Shown: piece after piece, positions 30,272 through 39,242 of the stretch | How positions within the stretch are numbered: position 1 is the first letter of the stretch | Layout of the letters: the number at the start of each line of letters is the position of its first letter | NCBI GenBank assembly: GCA_029882215.1 | Contig: JAOULC010000018.1 | Span: forward strand, 1-63,987 | Direction: 5' to 3' | DNA from: Gammaproteobacteria bacterium | GTDB taxonomy: Bacteria > Pseudomonadota > Gammaproteobacteria > SZUA-229 | Length of the DNA stretch: 63,987 nucleotides | The notes under the pieces: model-generated | What the model saw: the letters and a program-made list of their open reading frames with translations, nothing else | Told to the model about the DNA's origin: nothing | Databases searched by the model: none | Position numbers and translations under genes: made by a program

Positions 30272-30308
30272 GCCTGATCTGGATCAAACCGGAGCAGGCT
30301 TTTTTTTT
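30272..30308 (+). terminator. Rho-independent terminator of the atp operon
   Basis: GCCTGATCTGG (30272-30282) pairs with CCGGAGCAGGC (30289-30299), an 11-bp stem with one mismatch and one G-T pair. The loop is ATCAAA, and nine T residues follow. It lies 26 bases after the atpC stop. Confidence 0.9.
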
Positions 30309-30431
30309 GTCTGTGAAAAGTTAATAGTGAAGTTGTTTTTTTAAATGAAAAGGGCGTAGTCAACGGCTAGTTATCTGAGCTGGCTGTTACATTCATCTGC
30401 TAAGCTTTTTGACTGTCTCGGTGTAAAGTAT

Positions 30432-30460
30432 TTGACCTATAAATATCAAATCTGAATAAC
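30432..30460 (+). promoter_or_regulatory. Possible glmU promoter
   Basis: TTGACC (30432-30437) and AATAAC (30455-30460) are 17 bases apart, about 60 bases before the glmU start and after the atp terminator. The -10 element is weak (four of six), so this is a tentative call. Confidence 0.4.
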
Positions 30461-30520
30461 TGTGGTTCAAAGGGGTTTTACGTTAAACTTATAGAATATT
30501 CTACTTTGTGAGCAAAACTT

Positions 30521-31909
30521 ATGGCCAATATTTTATCTCCGTTAAGTGTCATCATTCTCGCTGCAGGAAAAGGTACGCGTATGAAGTCTGCCTTTCCAAA
30601 AGTGTTACACCAGCTGGCAGGAAAGCCGCTCATTAATCATGTTTACGATACTGCTATTAGCATCGGTGCGGAAAGCGTATGTGTGGTTTACGGTCATGAA
30701 GGTGAAATGCTATTACACAACTGCAAAAACTTTAAATGCCACTTTGCAGAGCAAAAAGAACAACTAGGCACAGGGCATGCGGTGGATCATGCGCTGCCTT
30801 ATCTGTCGATGAACGATACCGTGCTGATTTTATACGGTGATGTTCCTTTGACCTCAGAGCAGACACTTAAAAACCTGCTCGACAAAGTGGATGATGACAC
30901 CATCGGGCTGTTAACAGTAAACCTCGATGATCCTCATGGATATGGACGAATTGTTCGTGATGGTGCAAAAAATGTAAAGTGTATTGTTGAACAAAAGGAT
31001 GCCAGCCCCCAGCAGTTGAAAATCAGCGAAGTGAATACCGGCATCATGGCATTAAAGGCGGATTTGCTACGTGACATGCTGGCAAAGATAAATAATGAAA
31101 ATGCTCAGGGCGAATATTATTTAACGGATGTAATAGGTCTTGCTGTCGATGCCGGTAAAAAAATTGAAACGTGCTTTGCTGCAAATGAGTATGAAGTAGC
31201 AGGTGTAAACAGCCGGGTGCAACTTGCTGAACTGGAAAGAGTTTATCAGAAGAATCATGCAATAAAATTAATGGAAAGCGGGGTGACACTAGCAGACCCT
31301 GAGCGAATTGATGTGCGTGGTAATATTTCTGTCGGTCAGGATATTTTCATTGACAGCAATGTTACATTAAGCGGTGATGTATCTATAGAAGACTTTGTAC
31401 AAATTGGTCAGGGCTGTGTGATATCTGATTCAACGATAGGCGCTGGTAGCATCATAAAACCTTATTCTGTGATTGAAAATTCCACCATTGGTTCACAGGT
31501 AGAAGTCGGACCTTTCGCACGAGTCCGCCCCGGCACAGAAATGGCGGCAGGTTCTAAAGTTGGTAATTTTGTTGAAACTAAAAAAGCAATCATTGGAGAG
31601 GGCACAAAGATAAGTCACTTAAGTTATGTGGGCGATGCCGAGCTGGGTAAAAATATTAACATAGGCGCAGGAACAATTACGTGTAACTATGACGGTGTAA
31701 ATAAGCATAAAACGATTATTAAAGATAATGCGTTTATCGGTTCAGATACGCAACTAGTTGCGCCGGTTACGGTAGGTGAGGGAGTGACTGTAGCGGCGGG
31801 TTCTACTATTACAAAAGATACGTCGGATGGTGTGCTTGTGTTATCAAGAACTAAGCAGAAGGAAATAGCTGGCTGGAAAAGACCTGAAAAAATCAAAAGC
31901 GATGAATAA
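30521..31909 (+). CDS. glmU: Bifunctional GlmU: GlcN-1-P acetyltransferase / GlcNAc-1-P uridylyltransferase
   Basis: GlmU makes UDP-GlcNAc for peptidoglycan and lipopolysaccharide. The 462-residue protein has the uridylyltransferase motif LAAGKGTRMKSAFPK at about 13-27, the LGTGHAVDHA and LYGDVPL motifs, and from about residue 255 a left-handed beta-helix with hexapeptide repeats ending in RTKQKEIAGWKRP. ARVRPGTEMAAGSKVGNFVE and NYDGVNKHKT are acetyltransferase-domain signatures. glmU after atpC is the normal gammaproteobacterial order. Confidence 0.99.
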   Translation: MANILSPLSVIILAAGKGTRMKSAFPKVLHQLAGKPLINHVYDTAISIGAESVCVVYGHEGEMLLHNCKNFKCHFAEQKEQLGTGHAVDHALPYLSMNDTVLILYGDVPLTSEQTLKNLLDKVDDDTIGLLTVNLDDPHGYGRIVRDGAKNVKCIVEQKDASPQQLKISEVNTGIMALKADLLRDMLAKINNENAQGEYYLTDVIGLAVDAGKKIETCFAANEYEVAGVNSRVQLAELERVYQKNHAIKLMESGVTLADPERIDVRGNISVGQDIFIDSNVTLSGDVSIEDFVQIGQGCVISDSTIGAGSIIKPYSVIENSTIGSQVEVGPFARVRPGTEMAAGSKVGNFVETKKAIIGEGTKISHLSYVGDAELGKNINIGAGTITCNYDGVNKHKTIIKDNAFIGSDTQLVAPVTVGEGVTVAAGSTITKDTSDGVLVLSRTKQKEIAGWKRPEKIKSDE

Positions 31910-32370
31910 GTCATTGCCAAAAAATTAGGATCATAATGACTCTAATTAAACTAAGTACAGCTAACAAGTAGCATTAGAGCACTTATTAGCTTTAACGGCT
32001 TAAAACTAGAAAGGTACAGTAATAAATAATCGAATCAGACGTCTCTGTTTTCCAAATTACATACTGGTGTCACAAAGCTCAGTTAAAGCTATTGCCAAAA
32101 ATATATATCGCGCATGATAAAAATAATATGAAGCCTTAACTGAAAGAGAACTAAACAGCGCAATATGCAGCTATAGATGATAACAGTACGTTAGAATATT
32201 AATATATAAATAAGCAGTAAGTTAACTTTACTGTAAGTAAAGCTGACAGTTATTGTTTGAAGCTAATAGGAGTATAGTTAAGCATTTGATACAAATGCAG
32301 TAGTAATATTATCATTAATAACATTACTTATAATCTAATTTTACTTTAAGTATAAACACAAGGAGTGTAT
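31910..32370 (+). other. AT-rich intergenic region between glmU and the holin gene
   Basis: This 461-base gap has no gene and is conspicuously AT-rich, marking the passage from the housekeeping block to accessory genes. A perfect small palindrome, CTTTACT-GTA-AGTAAAG (32226-32242), lies about 130 bases before the holin gene and could be an operator. No att-like direct repeat, tRNA or terminator was recognised. Confidence 0.4.
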
Positions 32371-32820
32371 ATGTCTTGGTTGAGTGATATTTTTAGCAGT
32401 AATGTTTCCAGTGTTGTTGATTCTTTCGGTAATGCGATTGATAAACTGGTTACTTCTGATGAAGAGCGAGGTGAGCTTAAGATTAAGTTAGAAGAGGAAA
32501 TGAATAAATTCAAAATGAACCAGCTCGAAGCGATTGGACGATATGATACTGAAATAACCGGTCGGCATGCCTCGGATATGAAGTCTGACAGCTGGTTGTC
32601 AAAAAATATTCGACCGATGTCACTTGCATTTTTAACGGTGGCTACTGTTCTGCTTGCATATCTGACTATCTTTATACTCAAACCGGAAGAAGTGGCTCTG
32701 GTGCAGCCATGGTTAGATTTGCTGAAGGTGCTGCTGGTAACTGTCTACGCATTCTATTTTGGTAGCCGAGGTATTGAAAAAGTAAATTCTATAAAAAACA
32801 AAACTGAAGCGAAAGGGTAG
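32371..32820 (+). CDS. Holin of the GTA/3TM family
   Basis: The 149-residue protein has an N-terminal amphipathic part, a charged helical stretch (about 28-60), the family signature RHASDMKSDSWLSKNIRPM, and two strong membrane helices (about 85-105 and 113-133). This matches the GTA_holin_3TM family. Such holins let endolysins reach the wall. ATG 32371 is used because AGGAG (32361-32365) is five bases upstream; an in-frame GTG at 32365 overlaps that site. An amidase gene follows 29 bases later. No other phage genes are nearby. Confidence 0.85.
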   Translation: MSWLSDIFSSNVSSVVDSFGNAIDKLVTSDEERGELKIKLEEEMNKFKMNQLEAIGRYDTEITGRHASDMKSDSWLSKNIRPMSLAFLTVATVLLAYLTIFILKPEEVALVQPWLDLLKVLLVTVYAFYFGSRGIEKVNSIKNKTEAKG

Positions 32821-32849
32821 AGAAACATCTAAAAACAGGGAGAGTTGAT

Positions 32850-33677
32850 ATGGAGATAAAAAACCACCGCATAGAAGGTGAAAATATTAAGTGGAGCGAG
32901 TCGCCTAATCAGGGTGATAAGTTCGCAAGTGGCATGCCGGATGCTGTCATAATTCATTATACAGCTGGCTCGTCAGCCGAATCTTCAGTCACAAGCCTCA
33001 GTAATCCTAAGCAAAAAGTATCAGCACATCTTGTTGTTGGGAGAAATGGAGAGATATACCAGCTGGTACCATTCGATACAATTGCCTGGCATGCAGGTGT
33101 CAGTGAATGGAACGGGAGGAAGGGCTACAATAAATATTCAATTGGTATAGAAATTGATAATGCCGGAATTTTGAAACCAAACGGTAGCGGTAAGTATGTG
33201 TCTTGGTTTAATAAGACTTATTCACCTGACGAAGTGATAAAGGCGAAGCACAGAAATAGTGGTGCAGAGCAATACTGGCACCAGTATACAGAAGAACAAA
33301 TTAATGCGGTATTTGAGATTTGTGAATGTTTATGTGAAAACTACGCGATAAGAGAAATTCTGGGTCATGAGGAGATTGCGCCGCAGCGAAAAACAGATCC
33401 GGGTCCTGCATTTCCACTTGAAAGATTACGATTAACTGTGTTTGAGAATGACCGAGAACAAGAATCTGTGGCTGCTGGCGGTCAACAACTTGCGAAATTT
33501 GCTCGTGTTACAACTCCGTTGCTTAATATCAGAAAAGGTCCCGGAATATCATTTGAAAAAACAGCTGAACCGCTAATTATTGATTCGAGGGTCGAAGTGA
33601 TTGAGAGCGATAATGACTGGACTAAGGTACGCTATTCTGTAGAAGGTTGGGTTAGTACAAAATATCTTCAGGCTTGA
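32850..33677 (+). CDS. N-acetylmuramoyl-L-alanine amidase with SH3 domain (endolysin-like)
   Basis: The 275-residue protein has an AmpD-fold amidase_2 domain: zinc ligand His36 in VIIHYTAG, then WHAG at 80-83, Glu101 in IGIEIDN, His173 in GHEEIAPQRKTDPGP and Asp183 ten residues later, as in AmpD. It cleaves the amide between MurNAc and the stem peptide. Residues about 217-275 form a bacterial SH3 domain (LNIRKGPG ... DWTKVRY ... GWVSTKYL) for wall binding. It lacks a signal peptide, so export would depend on the upstream holin, which supports a lysis-cassette origin. Confidence 0.9.
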   Translation: MEIKNHRIEGENIKWSESPNQGDKFASGMPDAVIIHYTAGSSAESSVTSLSNPKQKVSAHLVVGRNGEIYQLVPFDTIAWHAGVSEWNGRKGYNKYSIGIEIDNAGILKPNGSGKYVSWFNKTYSPDEVIKAKHRNSGAEQYWHQYTEEQINAVFEICECLCENYAIREILGHEEIAPQRKTDPGPAFPLERLRLTVFENDREQESVAAGGQQLAKFARVTTPLLNIRKGPGISFEKTAEPLIIDSRVEVIESDNDWTKVRYSVEGWVSTKYLQA

Positions 33678-33807
33678 TGGGTCTAATTGGTAGGATGCTA
33701 TCAGTTGAGTAATGAGTAGTGAAGTTAATAGTTTACAAAAGAATAACACCGGTTGAAGCTGAGTTTGCTATAGTTAACTCATCTTAGTTCAAACGCGTTA
33801 TCCCAGT

Positions 33808-35286
33808 ATGCCAAATCACGCGAAGTACAACCTTATTTGTAAAAATGCAATTAACTGCTCTAGTTTTGTTTTAATACTAATCATTTTTCTGGTGATGATA
33901 TGGACCTTGATTGATAAATATCAGGGATTTAAAGCGTACCGGCATAACGTTGCAGAAACAGCGATTAAGAATACAAGGGATGCAATCAGCGAGGCGATAG
34001 CCAACAAAAAGAGAATACTAAATCACTACGTCAATGAACACAGATCTCATATTGTCAAACTAGTAGATGATCATGAAAATCAGCAAATATTTGATCACGT
34101 ATACAATGATATTAAACTTATTTTTCCAGATCTGTTTACAATCAATATTGCAGATATGAAAGGGCGACTGAAACTAGACGATTTTGATGGTTTTACAGGT
34201 GATATGTGCCTGACTGATTTGAAAGAATTCAGTGAAACAAAGCTACACTTAAAACGTACACATCCAAATCATATTCTGTATCACTATGATGAAATTACAT
34301 CATTTAGATATAAAAATAATGACTACTTGTTTTTCACCAGCTTTTCATTAGATCAGATCGTCTCTATTTTAAGACGCTCGACCCCAAAGGGTTACTATAT
34401 ACTTATTATTAATGAGTCCTCAGAGAATGCTATATTAGAAATAACGGCAAAAGGTGGTCGTGACAAAATAGCAAATAGAACAGACTTCAGACTGAATGAA
34501 GATGAGCTTAATAGTATTAATATTAAAGAAGCTATCCCGGAAACGCACTGGACTATAGTGAACCTTGAAGATAACACGATAATTTATCAAGAGCTAAAGC
34601 TGATAATAATTACTGTTATGATTATATTTGTCATGATAACGGCGATGATTTTATATATGCGTAAAGTCGTAACTGATAATTTTAGACTGATTGAACTGTC
34701 TTCAATTGAATTAATGGATAATAATAAAAAAATAAGTGAATTGAATGTCAGGCTCGAACAGATGAGCATGACTGATGCATTAACAGGAATATATAATCGC
34801 CGGTTTTATGATATGCAGATTGATAGGGAGTGGCGAAGTGCGATACGAGAGCAAAGCCGGATCACTCTTTTTATGATAGATATTGACTATTTCAAAAAGT
34901 ACAATGATACATATGGACATGTTGAAGGTGATATCTGTTTACGGAAAGTAGCCCAGTTAATAAAATCCTGTTTTAACAGAAGTAATGAATATGTCGCTCG
35001 TTTTGGGGGAGAAGAATTCGTCGTAATCTCACATGCAGACTCAGATTCATGTCTGGCTGTCGCAGAGGCTGTTCATGAAAAGATAAAAAATGCAAATATT
35101 GGTCACAGTGAGTCAGAGTTGAAAAGGCTGACAGTCAGTATTGGGATAGCAAGTATGGTACCGGATAAAATGGTACGCCAAATCACTCTGGTGGAAAGAG
35201 CTGATATAGCCCTTTATACTGCAAAAAATAGAAAACGTAACCAGACTGTGGTTTATGACAAGTCGCTGTTATACGAATTAAAATAA
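33808..35286 (+). CDS. Membrane diguanylate cyclase (GGEEF)
   Basis: The 492-residue protein has a membrane helix at about 18-36, an extracytoplasmic sensor region (40-262, Cache-like in size), a second helix (264-284), a short coiled coil and a GGDEF domain with GGEEF at 400-404. MTDALTGIYNRRFYD and the FMIDIDYFKKYNDTYGH motif show an intact active site. The usual inhibitory RxxD at -5 reads RSNE (391-394), so product inhibition may be altered. It follows the amidase by 130 bases and may have its own promoter. It makes c-di-GMP in response to an unknown external signal. Confidence 0.92.
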   Translation: MPNHAKYNLICKNAINCSSFVLILIIFLVMIWTLIDKYQGFKAYRHNVAETAIKNTRDAISEAIANKKRILNHYVNEHRSHIVKLVDDHENQQIFDHVYNDIKLIFPDLFTINIADMKGRLKLDDFDGFTGDMCLTDLKEFSETKLHLKRTHPNHILYHYDEITSFRYKNNDYLFFTSFSLDQIVSILRRSTPKGYYILIINESSENAILEITAKGGRDKIANRTDFRLNEDELNSINIKEAIPETHWTIVNLEDNTIIYQELKLIIITVMIIFVMITAMILYMRKVVTDNFRLIELSSIELMDNNKKISELNVRLEQMSMTDALTGIYNRRFYDMQIDREWRSAIREQSRITLFMIDIDYFKKYNDTYGHVEGDICLRKVAQLIKSCFNRSNEYVARFGGEEFVVISHADSDSCLAVAEAVHEKIKNANIGHSESELKRLTVSIGIASMVPDKMVRQITLVERADIALYTAKNRKRNQTVVYDKSLLYELK

Positions 35287-35431
35287 CGGACGATAGAAAA
35301 TATCCTTGAACAACAAATTTGATGACTTAAAGTTTGAAAAGTCAGTTGATTTGTAGCTCTTTATAATACAAAATTATGTCCGGTTTAGCTGAGTCAGCTG
35401 GCAATAATATCAGTCATGAAAATCACTCGTT

Positions 35432-35465
35432 CAATCTGCGATTCTTAAAAATCGATCGTAGATTG
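35432..35465 (+). repeat. Imperfect inverted repeat after the cyclase gene
   Basis: CAATCTGCGAT (35432-35442) and ATCGTAGATTG (35455-35465) form an 11-bp stem with a single G-T wobble and a 12-base loop. A run of A/T follows, but no clean T-tract. It could be a weak terminator or an operator for the next gene. Confidence 0.5.
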
Positions 35466-35558
35466 AAAAATTGACTCTGTGTCATTCAAAATGGATATCA
35501 AATGCTATCTATTTATGCTCATTGTGTGATCGCTTAGTAATTATTAGGATAGAAATTG

Positions 35559-35954
35559 ATGAAGAAGTATTTTTCTGACAGTAATAAAAAAATTCAGTTT
35601 ATAACGATAACTTGTTATATGCTGGCTGCCCTGATGCTGGTACAGGCGGTTGCTTCAATTAACACGGATCTGATAAGAACATTCGTTTCACTACTATTTT
35701 TCGTGATTTTGTATCAGGCCGGTAGCGGAATGCGAAAAAGGAAAGTATCGGCACGAAGACTTTCTATCGGTGTGCTAATATTTTTTTCGCTGCTTTCGAG
35801 TATTGTACTAATAGATATGCTGATAAAGTTATCAAATTCAGATCCTGTTCAGACAGGTCTTTTAGGGCTCGTTATTTTTAGTATCGTCGGATTTACTTCA
35901 ACAACTTCTCTTCTGCATTTATTTACTAACGATGTTAAGGATGAGTTTAACTAG
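35559..35954 (+). CDS. Small four-helix membrane protein, unknown function
   Basis: The 131-residue protein has about four hydrophobic helices (near 14-33, 39-56, 70-90 and 97-120), a basic loop (RKRKVSARR) and an acidic C-terminus. The start ATG at 35559 is preferred to an adjacent TTG because of AGGA at suitable distance. I do not recognise a family. It is transcribed alone between the cyclase and the convergent PhoD-like gene. Confidence 0.55.
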   Translation: MKKYFSDSNKKIQFITITCYMLAALMLVQAVASINTDLIRTFVSLLFFVILYQAGSGMRKRKVSARRLSIGVLIFFSLLSSIVLIDMLIKLSNSDPVQTGLLGLVIFSIVGFTSTTSLLHLFTNDVKDEFN

Positions 35955-36131
35955 CAAAAAAATAGTTTGCAGAAATACTGTCAAATTTAGATGCGAGAGA
36001 TATATTGTATACTGAAAGCAGAGCAGGCAGACAAATAATTATGATTTATAAGCGGTGATAGTCATTAATCATAAGAGAGAGCTTCTTAGTGGGTATAGTA
36101 TTCTGTTCTAATATAACAGCGATAAAGTAAC

Positions 36132-37592
36132 CTAGACAAGAGTAATTGGTTTAATATTGAATCCTTTTATTTTTTTAGGCAGGCCAGTACTTTTTATCAT
36201 TTCTCTGGCATGCCAGGCATGTACTTTCATTTTAGTCTGTTTTTTATCCTTGTAAAACTCCACTGTCATAAAGTGTTCATGAGTACGTTTAACCGGGTAG
36301 CGGATATCCCACCATTTACCTTCAGTCGTCACTTTTCCAAGGTAAGTCACTTTATTTTTTTCAACCCCGTTAATACTGATAAAAGGGAATCGTCTGTTAG
36401 GTAGTTTTGGTGTACTTGTGGCAATGCCGGCCATTTCAGATAAGTTTGAGATCGGCGAGGTAATAATTTCTGTGAGTTTATTGCTGCTATTACCAACAAC
36501 CACTTGTGAGACTCTGCCATAGTGAACGTCTCCGGTAAGCACGACAATATCGTGATTGCCATTTTGAATGGCTAAGATGATTTCATTATATTGCTCCCAG
36601 TCTGGCAAGTTTTTATCTTCTGAACCTCCGCTGGCTGAAATAAGAGGTTGTGGAATAACCAGTACGCCAGGCGACTGTAAGTTTGTAATCCACGCAAGTA
36701 GTTGCTGCTGCGACTGTGCTGAGTGAAAACCTTGATTTGATCTTTCGCTACGTAAGTCTGCAATACAAAATGATAGATCATCACCAATAGAAAAAAAGCG
36801 CAGTGGCTCGACCTGTTGTATTATTTTAACAGCCTGTTTGGTTGCATCTTTCCAGCGTTCACGAAAATCATCACTTAATTTCAAAGTTAGTAAATAAGGG
36901 TTAAAGCCTTCAAGATAAGGATAATCATTCCAGAATTCATGATCGTCCGGTAGAAACCAGGTACCGCCACGTCGAAGAATACTGCGCAAATATTTCCAGC
37001 TATCCACGTAGCCGTCTGCCACCCTGTCCTGACAGTCCTCAGCGTCCAGGGGGTACCAGCCTAAGCCTATATCAAGATATACCTGATCCCCGGCTAGAAA
37101 TTTAAGGTCAGGGCGCAGCGCTTCATGCTTATAAAGTGCCTCAAATGCCTGTCCGGCAGAACCACCGTCATGTTCGGTATAAAAACACGAGCCTATTCCT
37201 ACAGTGAAAGGCTTTTTGGTTGTACCAGGAAGTCTGTTAGGAAGAGTGGTAAAGAAAGCCTTTTCCAGTAGCTTCCACTGCTGATTTGTACGACTATGAA
37301 ACTCAGCAATGTAATAAGTATCTGGTTCAAGATCAGTAACCAGTTCAATGTTGTAAAAGCGTTTATTTAGTTTATCGAACGGGCGTTGCCAAATGTTACC
37401 ACGATCAAGTGTCTGAATAATAACGCCATCCTCATTAGCCCGCATTTTTGCACTGTCTGATTTTTTAATAACCAGGCGCCAGTTATGGGGTTTAGCTAGT
37501 GAGGGCGCAAGCGCACCGAGCCAGAGCTTGACAGAGGACTGAGTGACCTCGTGTATCACAAGTGTGTAGCCGCTGGTTAAACGTTTGCCCAT
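36132..37592 (-). CDS. PhoD-like alkaline phosphatase/phosphodiesterase, cytoplasmic form
   Basis: The 486-residue protein has an N-terminal beta-sandwich (1-115) and a PhoD metallophosphatase domain with GDQVYLD at 168-174, LPDDHEFWND at 214-223 and TGDVHYGR near the C-terminal part, which supply metal ligands. PhoD enzymes hydrolyse phosphate mono- and diesters using Ca/Fe. Unlike classical PhoD it has no Tat or Sec signal (it begins MGKRLTSGYTLVIHEV), so it probably acts inside the cell. It is transcribed alone, divergent from the Sel1 gene. Confidence 0.85.
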   Translation of the reverse strand: MGKRLTSGYTLVIHEVTQSSVKLWLGALAPSLAKPHNWRLVIKKSDSAKMRANEDGVIIQTLDRGNIWQRPFDKLNKRFYNIELVTDLEPDTYYIAEFHSRTNQQWKLLEKAFFTTLPNRLPGTTKKPFTVGIGSCFYTEHDGGSAGQAFEALYKHEALRPDLKFLAGDQVYLDIGLGWYPLDAEDCQDRVADGYVDSWKYLRSILRRGGTWFLPDDHEFWNDYPYLEGFNPYLLTLKLSDDFRERWKDATKQAVKIIQQVEPLRFFSIGDDLSFCIADLRSERSNQGFHSAQSQQQLLAWITNLQSPGVLVIPQPLISASGGSEDKNLPDWEQYNEIILAIQNGNHDIVVLTGDVHYGRVSQVVVGNSSNKLTEIITSPISNLSEMAGIATSTPKLPNRRFPFISINGVEKNKVTYLGKVTTEGKWWDIRYPVKRTHEHFMTVEFYKDKKQTKMKVHAWHAREMIKSTGLPKKIKGFNIKPITLV

Positions 37593-37857
37593 GTTTATAT
37601 TCCTTTATAACTGAAGCATATATATTCATAGATTGGCTGCAAGATAGCAAGAGAAGGCTAGAAAAATGTAATATATAGATAAAGATAAATAGCTGTACTA
37701 AGAATAATGACTGAGTTAGCAAACTTCATACATTGATGGGCATATGACCTGAGTATGTTGTTGTGTTAATAGCATAAAATTCTCTGAATCAGTTATATAT
37801 TGTGACTAGTTTCCAGGGAGCTAGCTATACCAATTATATGTTCTTTGCTAGTATGCT

Positions 37858-39111
37858 ATGAAGATTAAGCGGGGGTTTGCAATGTTGTTCAGAGTGTTTG
37901 CATTTACAATTATAAACTTTATGTTACTGGGTAGTGCATTCGGCACTACCTATATCCGGGACTATACCTACACGGCATCCGAGGCAGATAGCAAAATCTC
38001 AAGTCGTGTTATTGCACTGGATCAGGTTAAAACGATTTTGCTACAGGAAATAGGCACGCATATCCGTCAGACAATAACGATAAAGCAAAGCTCGAATGTC
38101 AGTGGTACCTATGCGAGTGATGATATAGAAGCGATTACAGCCGGCCTGACAAAAGTTGAGATACTCGAAGAAAAGTGGAACGGAATTACTTATTATTTAA
38201 AAGCCAAGATTGATGCTGATACTGATAAGGTACTGAATGCACTGGACGAATTTAAGAAAAGCAATGATGAAGCAGTCAATCAGCAGATGGAAAACTTCAG
38301 GGCAAATCAGAAAGAGTTAAAGAAGGCGCGTGAGGAAATAGACCGGTTAAAATACAAACTGTCTACAGCAACAACTGAGAAACAAAAGCATCAGGTGTAT
38401 ACAGATTACCAGGATACTGTCGAGTCAATGTCAGCATCCGAGATGGTAGATAAAGGCTATGATTATGCAGAAGCAGGACGACATGACAAGGCTTTTCCGT
38501 TATATAAAAAGGCAGCAGATCTGGGAAATGCCCTGGCATTAAATAACCTGGGCGATATGTATTTAAAAGCATATTTCGTTAAAAAAGATTACTACAAAGC
38601 AGTAAGATTGTTCAGGGAGGCTGCCGACAAAGGCAGTGCGCTGGCACAAAGCAATTTAGGTTTTATGTATTTAAAAGGTTATGGCATAGATCAAAATTAC
38701 AACGAAGCGGTAAGGCTGTTTCGTCAAGCATCAGCAGAAAATATAGCACTGGCCGATAGCAATCTGGGCTATATGTATTTACAAGGTTACGGCGTGAATA
38801 AGGATTATGATGAAGCAGTACGGCTGTTTCGCAAAGCTGAAAGTAAAGGCAATACGCTTGCGCTAACAAATCTTGGCTTTATGTATTTAATGGGCAATGG
38901 TGTTAATAAGAATTACACTGAAGCCGTCAGACTATTTAAGCTGGCTGCAAACCAAGGGCATGCACTGGGTAAGAGTAATCTTGGCTATATGTACTTAAAC
39001 GGATTTGGTGTAACTGAAAATATAGCTAAGGCTAAATCATTATTTCAGGAAGCCTGTGATGGCGGCAATCAGCTGGGCTGCAGTAATCTTAAAATAGATG
39101 CTTTCAAATAA
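37858..39111 (+). CDS. Secreted Sel1-like repeat protein
   Basis: The 417-residue protein has a signal peptide (cleavage near SAFG), an N-terminal domain (about 30-130, starting YIRDYTYTASEADSK) of unknown fold, a charged coiled coil (130-185) and five to six Sel1-like repeats of 36 residues from about 225 to 415, each with the pattern NLGxMYLxGxGV ... DYxEAVRLFRxAA. Sel1 repeats form alpha-solenoids for protein binding. It is probably a periplasmic scaffold. It lies upstream of a secreted CHAP amidase in the same direction, 131 bases apart. Confidence 0.85.
   Translation: MKIKRGFAMLFRVFAFTIINFMLLGSAFGTTYIRDYTYTASEADSKISSRVIALDQVKTILLQEIGTHIRQTITIKQSSNVSGTYASDDIEAITAGLTKVEILEEKWNGITYYLKAKIDADTDKVLNALDEFKKSNDEAVNQQMENFRANQKELKKAREEIDRLKYKLSTATTEKQKHQVYTDYQDTVESMSASEMVDKGYDYAEAGRHDKAFPLYKKAADLGNALALNNLGDMYLKAYFVKKDYYKAVRLFREAADKGSALAQSNLGFMYLKGYGIDQNYNEAVRLFRQASAENIALADSNLGYMYLQGYGVNKDYDEAVRLFRKAESKGNTLALTNLGFMYLMGNGVNKNYTEAVRLFKLAANQGHALGKSNLGYMYLNGFGVTENIAKAKSLFQEACDGGNQLGCSNLKIDAFK
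38531..39080 (+). repeat. Five tandem 108-base Sel1 repeat units
   Basis: Within the Sel1 gene the 36-residue units recur with strong similarity at both DNA and protein level (for example TATATGTATTTA-type segments each 108 bases apart). This suggests growth by recent tandem duplication. Boundaries are approximate. Confidence 0.7.
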
Positions 39112-39133
39112 AACAGAATGGCAGTGAAAAAGT

Positions 39134-39200
39134 AGAATAACGGCCGTGTATCACCGACTGAGCAGTCACGATATAAGGATCGGGAGAGTCGGGTTATTCT
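39134..39200 (+). promoter_or_regulatory. Possible structured leader of the CHAP gene
   Basis: AGAATAAC (39134-39141) is perfectly complementary to GTTATTCT (39193-39200), enclosing a small perfect hairpin GACTG-AG-CAGTC (39156-39167). The closed structure ends 42 bases before the start codon. It may be a regulatory RNA fold, but nothing matches a riboswitch I know. Confidence 0.3.
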
Positions 39201-39242
39201 TAGCTGATTATATGTGATGAGACTTATTGGAGGGAACCAAAT

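Noticed and set aside
38531-39080. Regular DNA repeats that could be read as CRISPR
   Set aside because: The units are in-frame 108-base Sel1 repeats within one gene, without spacers.
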